DNA of 64,000 bases from Pseudoalteromonas sp. H105 (GTDB lineage: Bacteria; Pseudomonadota; Gammaproteobacteria; Enterobacterales; Alteromonadaceae): the NCBI RefSeq assembly GCF_001469215.1, contig NZ_LOFH01000001.1:1-64000 (forward strand), read 5' to 3'. Position 1 is the stretch's first letter; every line of letters begins with the position of its first letter. The position numbers were made by a program, and so were the translations under genes. The notes under the pieces are model-generated. The model did no database searches, was not told the DNA's origin, and worked only from the letters and a program-made list of their open reading frames with translations. Of the stretch, positions 28,728-37,538 are shown piece by piece.

Positions 28728-30065
28728 ATGGAAAATGTACTCATTTGGCCGAAAGAATATCCGTTGTTAGTCAAAGGGCTCATTGAGCAAAACGGGGCAT
28801 TTATTTTGGACGCATTAGAAGCGTGGCCTTCATGTCGCTCTACAGAAGAGAGTAATGGCGTTTGCACCACGGTTTTACCCCCTATTTATTATCTTACTTG
28901 GTTTTCACCTCTGGAACCTTTTGAAGAATGCTTTTTTCAACACATCAGTGAATATGATGAAGATGCGCAGCATTATATTTCTGCAGCAAGAGCCCATTAT
29001 TTAGAAAATGACTATACACCTGAGGGTTTAGTCTTACTGATGTGTCAACGGTTAGAAAAGTATGCGAGTGTTGCGGCACAATCTGCAATTGATACACCGC
29101 TTTCATTACTTAGCCATTTATTTTCAAAGCGCTACTTCACAGTTATTGAGCATGCATTAAATGCTGGTAGTAAAGTTGCTGCACAAGATGCATTAGAAAT
29201 TTGGAAAGAGGTGGATTTTAGGGAGCGGTTTAGTCAATTTATTCCAGTTTCGGTAAGCGAAAGCAGTCTTTTAAGTGAATTGGCGGCTGAAAAAGTTGCC
29301 AGTGGCAGAGATTACTTTACCCTACTAACACAAGTTTCTCCTGATGTTGACTCTGCTTATTTATTAGAGCAAGCGTTACTTGCTCATTTAAGTTCAAGTA
29401 AAGCTAAACAAACAATGGCGATGCGATTTATTGAGCAAGGCGCAACAGGGACATTGTGTGATGAGACCCAAAAAACGGCATTCATGTGGGCTGTTGAAAA
29501 AGGGTTTGTGAATTTAGTTCAAATACTGCTTGAAAAGCAAGACAAAAAACAATGTGATGAATTAGGCAACACCGCGTTACATTACGCTGTTTTAGCAAAA
29601 AATGAACCATTGATGGTACTTTTACTCAAGTTTGGTTACGACTACCGTGTCCGTAATAATGATGGATTAAGTTGTTACCGCTTAGCTGTGCGTGTTAAAG
29701 CGGCGCAACTAGTTAAGTGTTTAGAACGTGACTTTGGCATAAAAGAGTTGTCACCTGAGGGGCAGTTTGATCGCATAAAAAAAGTGCATGGGCTACACGC
29801 ACTTGTCACAATTTTATTACCATTGCAGTTATTCTTCTTTTTTGATGAGTCACTTGCAATTAAAAGTGAACTCACACTCGGTTTAACTACGCTTACTGTG
29901 GTGTGTTTTTTCTTTGCGATGAGCCTTAAACGATGTGCTTTGTATCCAACGGTAAAACATCCTTGGGGGCTGTTTGTATTGCGTTCTTTCTCACTTCTTA
30001 GCCTGATAGGTCAATTAGGTTTGGCGAGTATTGTTGCTTTGGCGACACTCAGTGACTTAGTTTAA
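28728..30065 (+). CDS. Ankyrin-repeat membrane protein
   Basis: The 445-residue protein has an N-terminal helical region (1-230) of no recognised family. Residues about 235-335 form three ankyrin repeats (TAFMWAVEKGFVNLVQILLEKQD, GNTALHYAVLAKNEPLMVLLLKFGYDY, NNDGLSCYRLAVRVKAAQLVKCLE). The C-terminus has two or three transmembrane helices (ALVTILLPLQLFFFF, LGLTTLTVVCFFFAMSL, LLSLIGQLGLASIVALATL). No signal peptide is seen, so the repeats face the cytoplasm. Probably a protein-interaction scaffold at the inner membrane; the partner is unknown. It ends in a terminator shared with the convergent operon. Confidence 0.8.
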   Translation: MENVLIWPKEYPLLVKGLIEQNGAFILDALEAWPSCRSTEESNGVCTTVLPPIYYLTWFSPLEPFEECFFQHISEYDEDAQHYISAARAHYLENDYTPEGLVLLMCQRLEKYASVAAQSAIDTPLSLLSHLFSKRYFTVIEHALNAGSKVAAQDALEIWKEVDFRERFSQFIPVSVSESSLLSELAAEKVASGRDYFTLLTQVSPDVDSAYLLEQALLAHLSSSKAKQTMAMRFIEQGATGTLCDETQKTAFMWAVEKGFVNLVQILLEKQDKKQCDELGNTALHYAVLAKNEPLMVLLLKFGYDYRVRNNDGLSCYRLAVRVKAAQLVKCLERDFGIKELSPEGQFDRIKKVHGLHALVTILLPLQLFFFFDESLAIKSELTLGLTTLTVVCFFFAMSLKRCALYPTVKHPWGLFVLRSFSLLSLIGQLGLASIVALATLSDLV

Positions 30066-30078
30066 TTTTTTAATATAT

Positions 30079-30105
30079 AAAAAACCCGCCGATTGGCGGG
30101 TTTTT
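30079..30105. terminator. Bidirectional terminator
   Basis: AACCCGCC-GATT-GGCGGGTT (30083-30102) with A and T tracts on both sides separates the ankyrin gene from the convergent DUF2069 operon. Confidence 0.92.
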
Positions 30106-30134
30106 ATTTAGCTTGCATTCACAAGGTTGATTTA

Positions 30135-30593
30135 TTACTGGTGCTTTTGTTCATGTGACGCTTTTTCGTCAGCTAAATCTTCTTTTAGTTTACGTATTTT
30201 TAGGCCCAGTTCTTGTCCACGATAGCGAGCATAATAGGTGCAGCCTATAAACATGGCGGTTGCGAATAATAACTCAAGTAAAACCCAAATCATTTGTTCT
30301 TGTGCAACCCATATTAAAGTGAAACCATGGATGAAATAGAACATAACAATAAAGTTTGCCCAAGCATAAGTGTATGGTTTATCTTGTAAAATACCTTTCA
30401 GTGGTAACAGTAAAGGTAAAATGTAAACAACAAAAATAAACCCGTTACTGTGCCCTTCACGCGGTGCGATAAGATAAAGCCAGATCGGCATTAGTACTAA
30501 AAGCCCAAAATAGCCAAAGAGGGCAATACGCTGGAAGCGTACTGTTATTGCTTTTTTTTCCACACTGGGTGGGTGTGCCGCTTTTGATGTCAT
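30135..30593 (-). CDS. DUF2069 inner-membrane protein
   Basis: The 152-residue protein has four hydrophobic helices (FGYFGLLVLMPIWLYLI, FIFVVYILPLLLPLKGI, ANFIVMFYFIHGFTLIW, WVLLELLFATAMFIGCTYYARYRG) and a charged tail. It matches the DUF2069 family, often encoded behind wrbA in Shewanella and Vibrio relatives. Its ATG overlaps the wrbA stop by 4 bases (ATGA), so the genes are translationally coupled. Function unknown. Confidence 0.85.
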   Translation of the reverse strand: MTSKAAHPPSVEKKAITVRFQRIALFGYFGLLVLMPIWLYLIAPREGHSNGFIFVVYILPLLLPLKGILQDKPYTYAWANFIVMFYFIHGFTLIWVAQEQMIWVLLELLFATAMFIGCTYYARYRGQELGLKIRKLKEDLADEKASHEQKHQ

Positions 30594-31144
30594 TTTAGTT
30601 TACTCGTAATTTTAACTAGTCTTTGCCCTACACTTTGGCATATTTTGATTTCGTCCTTGCTCAATTGATTACTGTTGTTTGCGCCAGCAACATGGGAGGC
30701 TCCATAAGGTGTTCCGCCTGTTTGTGTCGCTAATAACTCAGGCACCTCATAAGGAACTCCTAAAAGCATCATACCGTGATGAAGTAATGGTAAAGATAAA
30801 TTCAGCAGGGTTGCTTCATTGCCTCCATGCATGCTGCTAGAGGATGAAAAGACACACGCTGGTTTATCTATCAATTGGCCTTTTAGCCATAAATCACTCG
30901 TGGTTTCCCAAAAAGTTTTTGCTTGAGACGCCATCATTCCAAAGCGGGTAGGGGTCCCAAATGCAAGGCCATCACACTGAATCAACTCGTCTTTATCGAT
31001 AATAATATCTTCAGGGTTTTTAGCAACAAATGTTCGCAATAAAGCATTACCGCCTTGTGCCTCAACGGCATCAGCTATTTCATTAGCCATGGCTGCAACA
31101 GAGCCGTGGCTTGAATGATAAAGAACAACTATAGTAGGTCGCAT
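30590..31144 (-). CDS. wrbA: NAD(P)H:quinone oxidoreductase WrbA family
   Basis: The 184-residue flavodoxin-like protein starts IVVLYHSSHGSVAAMANEIADAVE, the FMN phosphate-binding loop. GTPTRFGMMASQAKTFWE and FSSSSSMHGGNEATLLNL follow, both typical of WrbA. The enzyme reduces quinones by two electrons, protecting against redox cycling. It lies between arsC (1-base overlap, TAATG) and the DUF2069 gene (4-base overlap). It is slightly shorter than E. coli WrbA (198 residues). Confidence 0.9.
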   Translation of the reverse strand: MRPTIVVLYHSSHGSVAAMANEIADAVEAQGGNALLRTFVAKNPEDIIIDKDELIQCDGLAFGTPTRFGMMASQAKTFWETTSDLWLKGQLIDKPACVFSSSSSMHGGNEATLLNLSLPLLHHGMMLLGVPYEVPELLATQTGGTPYGASHVAGANNSNQLSKDEIKICQSVGQRLVKITSKLK

Positions 31145-31491
31145 TACAGTACGCTTAGGACGTTTTCTGGTGGGCGACCAATTGCCGCTTTATCCCCATT
31201 TACGACAATTGGACGTTCAATGAGCTTGGGATTATCAGCCATCGCTTTAACTAATTCTGCTTCATTTGTTTGTGATTTAAGGTTTAATGCTTTGTACAAA
31301 TCTTCTTTAGTCCGCATCATGTCACGTGCAGAATCAAGAGCCAGTAATTTAACGAGAGCGGTAATTTGCTCCTCGTTTAGTGGCGTTTTCAAATATTCAA
31401 TAATATCGGGTTCAACAGCATGTGTTTCAAGTAAAGCAAGGGTCTCTCGAGATTTAGAACAGCGTGGATTATGATAAAGAGTGACAGACAT
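31144..31491 (-). CDS. Glutaredoxin-type arsenate reductase family protein (ArsC/YfgD)
   Basis: The 115-residue protein starts MSVTLYHNPRCSKSRETLALL, with the single catalytic Cys 11 of glutaredoxin-coupled ArsC, and has IGRPPENVLSVL near the end. The position directly behind bepA is that of E. coli yfgD, so this is probably the chromosomal YfgD ortholog rather than an arsenic-resistance gene; no ars genes are nearby. It overlaps wrbA by one base. Confidence 0.9.
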   Translation of the reverse strand: MSVTLYHNPRCSKSRETLALLETHAVEPDIIEYLKTPLNEEQITALVKLLALDSARDMMRTKEDLYKALNLKSQTNEAELVKAMADNPKLIERPIVVNGDKAAIGRPPENVLSVL

Positions 31492-31546
31492 AGTTAAAGA
31501 TCCATTATTAAAAAGAGGCTCTATTTTAGGGGAAGAATGGCGAGAC

Positions 31547-33007
31547 TTAAAGTCTCGCGAGTTCTTTTTGCATTTGTCTATACTGAGTTAGTAAAGCCTT
31601 TAGGCGCTGTTGTTTTACTAACTCTTGCGGTTCAACAAAGTTTAATGCTTTTTGTACTTCATCTGCCGCTTTTAAATACGCACCATATTGCGCAAGAACA
31701 CTTGCGTTTGCTTCATGGTACGATGCTAGGTTTTTTTGTTTTTTATAAACATCCGTAATCAGTTGCTTCGCCAAATTATGCTCGGGTTTTTCCAGTAGGA
31801 ACGACTTTAACAAGCGCTCAGCTAAGTCATACTGTTTAGCTTCTAATGCAGCATTGGCATAGTTCAAGGTAATGACCTGATTATTCGGACGGTTGTCATG
31901 TAAAGCTGCTAGAAAAGTTACCGCGTCACTGGCTTTATCCTGGCCGATTAATAAATCGGTATGGGTATCTATATAAAACAAATTCTTAGGATCAGCTGCC
32001 AGTAATTCATTCAGTACCTCAGCCGCTTCAGCATACTTTTTTTGGTCCAGTAGACTTATGCCTAAGCCATACTTAAGTGCAGTACTATTGTAAAAGGTAT
32101 TTTCTTTAATCAGTTTTCTAAATAAGTTTTCTGCATCAACAGGTTTATGGTGATAACGCGCTATAACACGGCTTTTGGCTAGGTTAAACTCTAGACTCTG
32201 AGGGTACTGGCGTTTTTCAAATTGTTGCGCACGTAGTCGCACATCCGATACCCTTGATTCAGGTAAGGGGTGAGTGAGTAAAAAAGCCGGCGGTTTGTAC
32301 TTGTATCTAATTTGTGCGGCAAGTTTAGTTAAAAACTCACTTGATGCATAGGGATCAAAGCCTGCATTGTTGAGGGTTTGCATACCAATTCTATCTGCTT
32401 CTTGCTCAGCAGAGCGGCTATGAGTTAATTGGCTAAATGCGGCTTGTGTTTGGTTTGCAGATATAATTGCAATACCCGCATCAGGTGAAACGACTGTCGC
32501 TAAAACGCCGGCTATTAGGCCCGCTATTGTTAATGCACTATTATCTTGCTGCTGCTGAATTCTTCGCGCTAGGTGACGTTGAGTTACGTGAGCAATTTCA
32601 TGACCTAGCACTGATGCAAATTGACTCTCACTGTCAGATTGCGCCATCAATCCGGTATGCACGCCTACATGGCCGCCATAAAAAGCAAATGCATTAATTT
32701 CAGGGTTGTTAATCCAAAAAAATGTAAATGGGAACCTAACATCACTTGCATTTGCAACTAACTTTCTACCTAGGGTAGTTAAATATTCATCCAGTACTGG
32801 ATCACTTACAACAGGCGATGAACCGCGGATCTGCATCATCATCACTTCACCAATAGCTTGTTCTTTTTCAAGAGGTAAAGCTTGTAAGGCTGAAGTGCCT
32901 AAATCTGGCAATTTAAAGCTAGTTTGTGCCTTTAAGGATGTACTGCCTAAAACACTTAGCGTTATAAGTGCGCTAAACACAGTAATAAAGGCTGATTTTA
33001 TTCGCAT
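31547..33007 (-). CDS. bepA: Periplasmic M48 metalloprotease/chaperone BepA
   Basis: The 486-residue protein has a signal peptide (residues 1-27, cut after LKA). An M48 peptidase domain carries HEIAH (about residue 136, FASVLGHEIAHVTQRHLARR) and the downstream zinc ligand in RSAEQEADRIG. A C-terminal TPR region follows (KKYAEAAEVLNELLAADPKNLFY...). BepA assists LptD assembly and degrades stalled outer-membrane proteins. The length equals E. coli BepA (487). It starts one base after the upstream unknown gene and is followed by the yfgD-type gene, as in E. coli. Confidence 0.95.
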   Translation of the reverse strand: MRIKSAFITVFSALITLSVLGSTSLKAQTSFKLPDLGTSALQALPLEKEQAIGEVMMMQIRGSSPVVSDPVLDEYLTTLGRKLVANASDVRFPFTFFWINNPEINAFAFYGGHVGVHTGLMAQSDSESQFASVLGHEIAHVTQRHLARRIQQQQDNSALTIAGLIAGVLATVVSPDAGIAIISANQTQAAFSQLTHSRSAEQEADRIGMQTLNNAGFDPYASSEFLTKLAAQIRYKYKPPAFLLTHPLPESRVSDVRLRAQQFEKRQYPQSLEFNLAKSRVIARYHHKPVDAENLFRKLIKENTFYNSTALKYGLGISLLDQKKYAEAAEVLNELLAADPKNLFYIDTHTDLLIGQDKASDAVTFLAALHDNRPNNQVITLNYANAALEAKQYDLAERLLKSFLLEKPEHNLAKQLITDVYKKQKNLASYHEANASVLAQYGAYLKAADEVQKALNFVEPQELVKQQRLKALLTQYRQMQKELARL

Positions 33008-33008
33008 T

Positions 33009-33674
33009 TTATTCCTTGCTGGTTGTATCGCCGAGCATAATTCGTGCTATGTCTATTTCATCACTGCATGCACGGCTGTCTTTTTCGCATAACTGGTAGA
33101 AATCCTTAATTGTGACTCCATCAAGCTTCACAACGTTCAATTCTCTTTGTAAAAAAGTAATAATTTTATGAACGGTTTTATGGGCATGAAGTATCAATGC
33201 TTTATCGGCAGTATCACCTCGCTCAAAATAAAAGCCTATAAATTTATGCAATTGGTTGATACGAATTAAGCTTCGCATGGTGACAGGGTCCCATACTTTA
33301 AACTCCATGAAACGGTTATCTTTGATATATTGATCAATCGTTACCTCTTTAGCGTAAGGCAGCGCCCATAACTCAAAACCTCGGTCCGTGAAGATTTGAT
33401 GAAGTGCAACACGTGGTTTATTTGTACAGTGAATCTCCCCTAAAGAATCTTCATGGCCTCCGAGTAAATCTAGGTTCCAGTTACGTTTATCGATTAAACG
33501 CTTAACGGCGTTATCAAAACCGTGTTCTAATATGCCTTCAGACTCACTCACGGAAGAGGCAATTAAGTGATAAAACGGGGGTAGCTCTCCCCAATTTATT
33601 TGCTTTTTAAACCAGTTGATATCTTTTAATGTTGGATTACTGGGTAGTAGCGCTTTATTATTCGTGCCGGGCAT
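33009..33674 (-). CDS. Conserved-looking protein of unknown function, coupled to bepA
   Basis: A 221-residue soluble protein with no signal peptide or membrane helix. The N-terminus (NWFKKQINWGELPPFYHLIASSVSESEGILEHGFDNAVKRLID) and middle (KPRVALHQIFTDRGFELWALPYAKEVTIDQYIKDNRFMEFKVWDP) are ordered and the C-terminus is acidic. I recognise no family. It is the first gene of the bepA-arsC-wrbA-DUF2069 operon, and its stop is one base from the bepA start, which suggests a linked role or simply shared transcription. Confidence 0.8.
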   Translation of the reverse strand: MPGTNNKALLPSNPTLKDINWFKKQINWGELPPFYHLIASSVSESEGILEHGFDNAVKRLIDKRNWNLDLLGGHEDSLGEIHCTNKPRVALHQIFTDRGFELWALPYAKEVTIDQYIKDNRFMEFKVWDPVTMRSLIRINQLHKFIGFYFERGDTADKALILHAHKTVHKIITFLQRELNVVKLDGVTIKDFYQLCEKDSRACSDEIDIARIMLGDTTSKE

Positions 33675-33818
33675 GGGCTTTTCCTTACTACAATATATTT
33701 ATTAAGGATAAACCATTGTGCAAAGGGTTTTAAGGAAAAGTTACAGTTGATTTAAAATGCATTAGAGTAAGTAGGTATTACACATGTTCTGGGCTTATAT
33801 TTTTCAGAGTGAGAAGTC

Positions 33819-34037
33819 ATGTTAGAGCAGGATCTGCGCGAATTTAAATGTCCGCAGCAGTTTATTCAATTTAAGTTAGGGTTAAAACAGGCAAACTTAA
33901 ATCAACAGTCGATTAAGTTTACTTTAACACTTGCGCAATCAACATCAGATATAGAGCGTTTTTTGCAAAAATATAACTATCATTACCAATTACAAAAGCA
34001 GCTTGGGCTGTTAATGGTGGAGCCACGTCGTGTTTGA
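33819..34037 (+). CDS. TusA-like sulfur-carrier family protein
   Basis: The 72-residue protein has LDLRE-type start LEQDLREFKCPQQFIQFKLGLKQ. The Cys-Pro dipeptide at position about 11 is the TusA/SirA signature, where the cysteine carries persulfide sulfur. The last 8 bases overlap the perM start, so the pair is co-translated. Its exact sulfur pathway is unknown. The sulfur-handling fusion protein encoded 1.2 kb downstream is a possible functional neighbour, but that is inference. Confidence 0.75.
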   Translation: MLEQDLREFKCPQQFIQFKLGLKQANLNQQSIKFTLTLAQSTSDIERFLQKYNYHYQLQKQLGLLMVEPRRV

Positions 34038-35106
34038 ATATGTAAAAGCATGGTACGAAAGAAAATTTTCAGACCCTCATTCAGTTACTTTATTATTTTT
34101 ATTAGTCGCCTTAATGGCGTTGTTTTATTTCTTTGGTTCATTGATTGTTCCTGTGTTAGTTGCTTTGGTCATCGCTTATTTACTGGATTGGCCGGTTGCG
34201 TATTTAGAACGGCTAGGGTTAAAGCGATTCACAGCCGCTATCTTTGTTATGCTTGCATTTACAGGGTTAATGTTAACCTTGATTGTTGGTATGGGCCCTG
34301 TGCTTTGGCAGCAAGCAAGTAACTTGCTCCAAGAATCCCCACACATGATAGAGAAAGGGAAGTATTTTTTACTACATTTGCCAGATCAATACCCAAGCTT
34401 AATAACCGCTGAGCAGGTGCAGTCAGTTGTAGCGAGTGTGGAAAGTAAAGTGATTGAATTTGGTCAGGTTGCTTTATCTGCTTCCCTGACTTCGCTTAAA
34501 GATGTGGCGGCGTGGTTAATCTACTTGATTCTTGTGCCATTATTAGTCTTTTTTATGCTCAAAGATAAGCTTGAATTAACCCAAAGTATTGCGAAGCTTG
34601 TTCCTAAACAGCGCCGTTTAATTTTACAAGTTTGGCATGAAATGAATCAGCAGATTATGAATTATATTCGCGGTAAAGTGTTTGAAATTTTAATTGTAGG
34701 CTCAGTGTCGTTTATTGCTTTTACGGTTTTAGATTTGCGATACGCTGCATTATTAGGTGTATTGGTTGGTTTTTCGGTTCTTATTCCTTTTGTCGGTGCA
34801 GCATTAGTCACTATTCCTGTTGCTGCTGTGGCGTTATTTCAATTCGGTTTAGACACTCAATTTTGGACGATTTTAATCGTTTACAGTATTATTCAAGCGC
34901 TTGATGGTAATGTTTTAGTTCCCTTATTATTCTCCGAAGCGGTTGACTTAAATCCTGTTTTTATTATTGTCGCCGTTTTGTTTTTTGGTGGGCTGTGGGG
35001 TTTTTGGGGGGTGTTTTTCGCCATTCCTTTAGCATCACTGGTAAAAGCGTTGATCAACGCTTGGTCAACCCAGCAAGAAGAGCATTTAATAGAGCAGCAG
35101 AATTAA
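34030..35106 (+). CDS. perM: AI-2E-family permease PerM
   Basis: The 358-residue inner-membrane protein of the AI-2E/PerM family has about seven helices. LFYFFGSLIVPVLVALVIAYLLDWPV is at the N-terminus, followed by VLIPFVGAALVTIPVAAVALFQFG, IQALDGNVLVPLLFSEAVDLNPVFIIVAVLFFGGLWGFWGVFFAIPLASLVKAL. The transported substrate of PerM is not established. perM sits next to bepA-yfgD in E. coli too, here as divergent transcription units. Confidence 0.9.
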   Translation: MFEYVKAWYERKFSDPHSVTLLFLLVALMALFYFFGSLIVPVLVALVIAYLLDWPVAYLERLGLKRFTAAIFVMLAFTGLMLTLIVGMGPVLWQQASNLLQESPHMIEKGKYFLLHLPDQYPSLITAEQVQSVVASVESKVIEFGQVALSASLTSLKDVAAWLIYLILVPLLVFFMLKDKLELTQSIAKLVPKQRRLILQVWHEMNQQIMNYIRGKVFEILIVGSVSFIAFTVLDLRYAALLGVLVGFSVLIPFVGAALVTIPVAAVALFQFGLDTQFWTILIVYSIIQALDGNVLVPLLFSEAVDLNPVFIIVAVLFFGGLWGFWGVFFAIPLASLVKALINAWSTQQEEHLIEQQN

Positions 35107-35230
35107 ACAGCCTTTAGTCTTAAATAGAATATAAACCGCACCATAGAGATGAATTGATTATTACACTGATCATAAAATTTATGTAAAATGTGTTATAAGA
35201 TATATCTTTTAGTAATATGGTGCGTTATTA

Positions 35231-37486
35231 ATGTCCGAACATGTTTTCTCTACCGATCAAACCGCGCAAATTTATCTTGATGCAAACGCTACAACCCCCG
35301 TATTACCCTGCATCGCCGATGTTGTTTTACATACGATGAAAACTTGTTTTGGTAATCCGTCTTCTTCGCATATAACAGGTATTCAGGCAAAGCATTTATT
35401 AGAACACACGCGAGACCAAGCACGAAAAGTAATAGGGGCCCAATATGGTGATATATTATTCACCTCAGGTGCTACAGAGGGTATTCAAACTGCCGTTGTA
35501 TCAACGTTAATTGCTGCCAAAAACCACCAGATTGAAAAGCCCGTTTTGTTATATGGTGCAACGGAGCATAAAGCCGTTCCTAATACATTGAGCCATTGGA
35601 ATGAAGTACTGAGCATTCATGCAGATGTGCTGGCGATACCCGTTTCCAATGATGGTATTCTCGATTTAGACTTTATCGCACAGCATGCCAAAAATGCATT
35701 AATGATTTGTACAATGGCGGTTAATAATGAAACGGGTATTTATCAAGATTTAGCTGCTATTGAAACCGCTATTCGGACTCACAATTCAGATGTCGCGTGG
35801 ATGGTCGACTGTGTTCAAGCACTGGGTAAAACAAAACTAGCGTTAAGCGAAACAAGTATTGATTATGCGCCATTTTCAGGACATAAATTGTATGCTCCTA
35901 AAGGGATTGGAATGCTCTATATCCGAGAAGGGCGTGTATATACTCCATTTATTGCAGGTGGGGGGCAAGAGAGTGGTAAGCGTTCTGGTACAGAAAATTT
36001 ACCGGGAATTGCTGGGTTAAATAAGCTGTTTGAATTATTACTCGACGAAACAGATAGCACTTTTAAACCAAGCCGTGTACTTAATGAATACCGAGATAAA
36101 TTGCGTACAGCACTGATACACACATTCGGTAAAGTTACCTTTAACCATCAGTTTCAAAATAGTGTGCCCACGACCCTTAATTTCTGTGTAAATGAACTCA
36201 GCAGTAAAGAAGTCATGGACTTATTTGATGCTGCAGGCATCCGCATTAGTGGGGGTTCTGCTTGTAGTTCTGGGGCAAATAGAAGTTTCGTGCTAGATGC
36301 TATGGGAATAGCTAGTTGGCAAAGTGAAAATGCTTTACGTTTGTCATTTGGACCAGCAATGTCGCCATCAGATATTGATCTGGCGTGTGAACGAATTTGC
36401 GCATTAAAGCCTATTTTGCAAGCTAACTGCTTAGTCGTGTCTGATACATTGTCACCGCAACAAGAAGCATGTGCTTTAGGCTTAACTCAGTACCGCCACC
36501 AAGGGGCGTGTAGTTGGTTATTTGTGAGTGAAAGTAAACACGCCATAATTATTGACCCAATTGCTGAAATGCTTCCTCGACTAGAAAAAATAGTCAGCAC
36601 ACAATCATTGAATTTAGTTGCTATTTTAGATACGCATGATCATCAAGACCGCATTTCAGCAAGGCAATTGTATGAACGTACATTTGTCTCAATGTTAAGT
36701 GATGTTAAAGCGGGCCAACTGGGTTGGCCTAGTAACATTGAAAAACTTGATTTGATGAATGCTACTTTAGAGCGTATACATACGCCTGGCCACAGCAAAG
36801 ACAGTCTGAGCTATCTAGTACGGAGCAAAAAGACAGGCAAAGTACTGTATTGTTTCTGCGGCGATTTATTGTTGCCCGCGGGTCTGGGAAATAGCTTGTT
36901 AGCGGGGGGGGATGCACTTGAAATGGCCAACTCCTTGCGTCAGCTAAATACATTCGTACAAAATGAAACGGTGATTTGTTCTGGTCATGATTACCAACAA
37001 TGTTTTGCTATTAATTGGCATGCACAAATCCAACAAACCCCATTGTTAAGTGCCTTATTGTCAGGTGCGATGTCTGATGCTGAATTTGTTACAACCAAAC
37101 AAGAGAATGACGCCCACACAATTACTCATTCAGCCAGTTTATGTGGATTTGCAGCCACGCTTGATGAGCCACCTTTAATGCAGGTTGATGTAACGAAAGC
37201 AAAATCGATGCTGCTAGAGAGTGATACATGCTTGATAGACACCAGAGAGCCATACGAGCATGATGCAAATGATTTACATAAATTTTTTAATTTGAAGAAA
37301 GAGCAGGTGATCAATATACCACTGAGTAGAATGGCACATGCGTTAGTAACTGGGAAATTAGAAAAGACACATCATTATATTTTATTATGCCGCAGTGGTA
37401 ATCGCTCAAAACAAGCTGCTAATAATTTGGCGCACATTGGTTTTGAACATGTGTACAACCTCAAAGGCGGGTTGGCGTTAATGTGA
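35231..37486 (+). CDS. Cysteine desulfurase / metallo-beta-lactamase / rhodanese fusion
   Basis: A 751-residue three-domain protein. Residues 1-395 are a class V PLP cysteine desulfurase (YLDANATTPVLP, SGHKLYAPKG with the PLP lysine about 217, and GGSACSSGANRS with the persulfide Cys about 345). Residues about 405-630 are an ETHE1-like metallo-beta-lactamase fold with DTHDHQDR (467-474), IHTPGHSKDSLSYL, FCGDLLLP and CSGHDY. Residues about 660-751 are a rhodanese with loop CRSGNRS. The chain suggests sulfur taken from cysteine and passed to persulfide oxidation or transfer. The HxHxDH motif ends in Arg, so one metal ligand is altered. Monocistronic, with its own terminator. Confidence 0.9.
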   Translation: MSEHVFSTDQTAQIYLDANATTPVLPCIADVVLHTMKTCFGNPSSSHITGIQAKHLLEHTRDQARKVIGAQYGDILFTSGATEGIQTAVVSTLIAAKNHQIEKPVLLYGATEHKAVPNTLSHWNEVLSIHADVLAIPVSNDGILDLDFIAQHAKNALMICTMAVNNETGIYQDLAAIETAIRTHNSDVAWMVDCVQALGKTKLALSETSIDYAPFSGHKLYAPKGIGMLYIREGRVYTPFIAGGGQESGKRSGTENLPGIAGLNKLFELLLDETDSTFKPSRVLNEYRDKLRTALIHTFGKVTFNHQFQNSVPTTLNFCVNELSSKEVMDLFDAAGIRISGGSACSSGANRSFVLDAMGIASWQSENALRLSFGPAMSPSDIDLACERICALKPILQANCLVVSDTLSPQQEACALGLTQYRHQGACSWLFVSESKHAIIIDPIAEMLPRLEKIVSTQSLNLVAILDTHDHQDRISARQLYERTFVSMLSDVKAGQLGWPSNIEKLDLMNATLERIHTPGHSKDSLSYLVRSKKTGKVLYCFCGDLLLPAGLGNSLLAGGDALEMANSLRQLNTFVQNETVICSGHDYQQCFAINWHAQIQQTPLLSALLSGAMSDAEFVTTKQENDAHTITHSASLCGFAATLDEPPLMQVDVTKAKSMLLESDTCLIDTREPYEHDANDLHKFFNLKKEQVINIPLSRMAHALVTGKLEKTHHYILLCRSGNRSKQAANNLAHIGFEHVYNLKGGLALM

Positions 37487-37503
37487 CATTGATAGAGTAA
37501 TAC

Positions 37504-37530
37504 GAAAGGCGCTAATTTGAGCGCCTTTTT
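37504..37530. terminator. Terminator between the fusion gene and the LacI gene
   Basis: AAAGGCGCT-AATTTG-AGCGCCTTTTT is a 9-bp stem with a T-tract, located between convergent genes. Confidence 0.88.
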
Positions 37531-37538
37531 GCATTTTA

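Noticed and set aside
31144..31491. Arsenic resistance operon
   Set aside because: Only an ArsC/YfgD-type gene is present, in the conserved bepA-yfgD neighbourhood; no arsR, arsB or acr3 is nearby.
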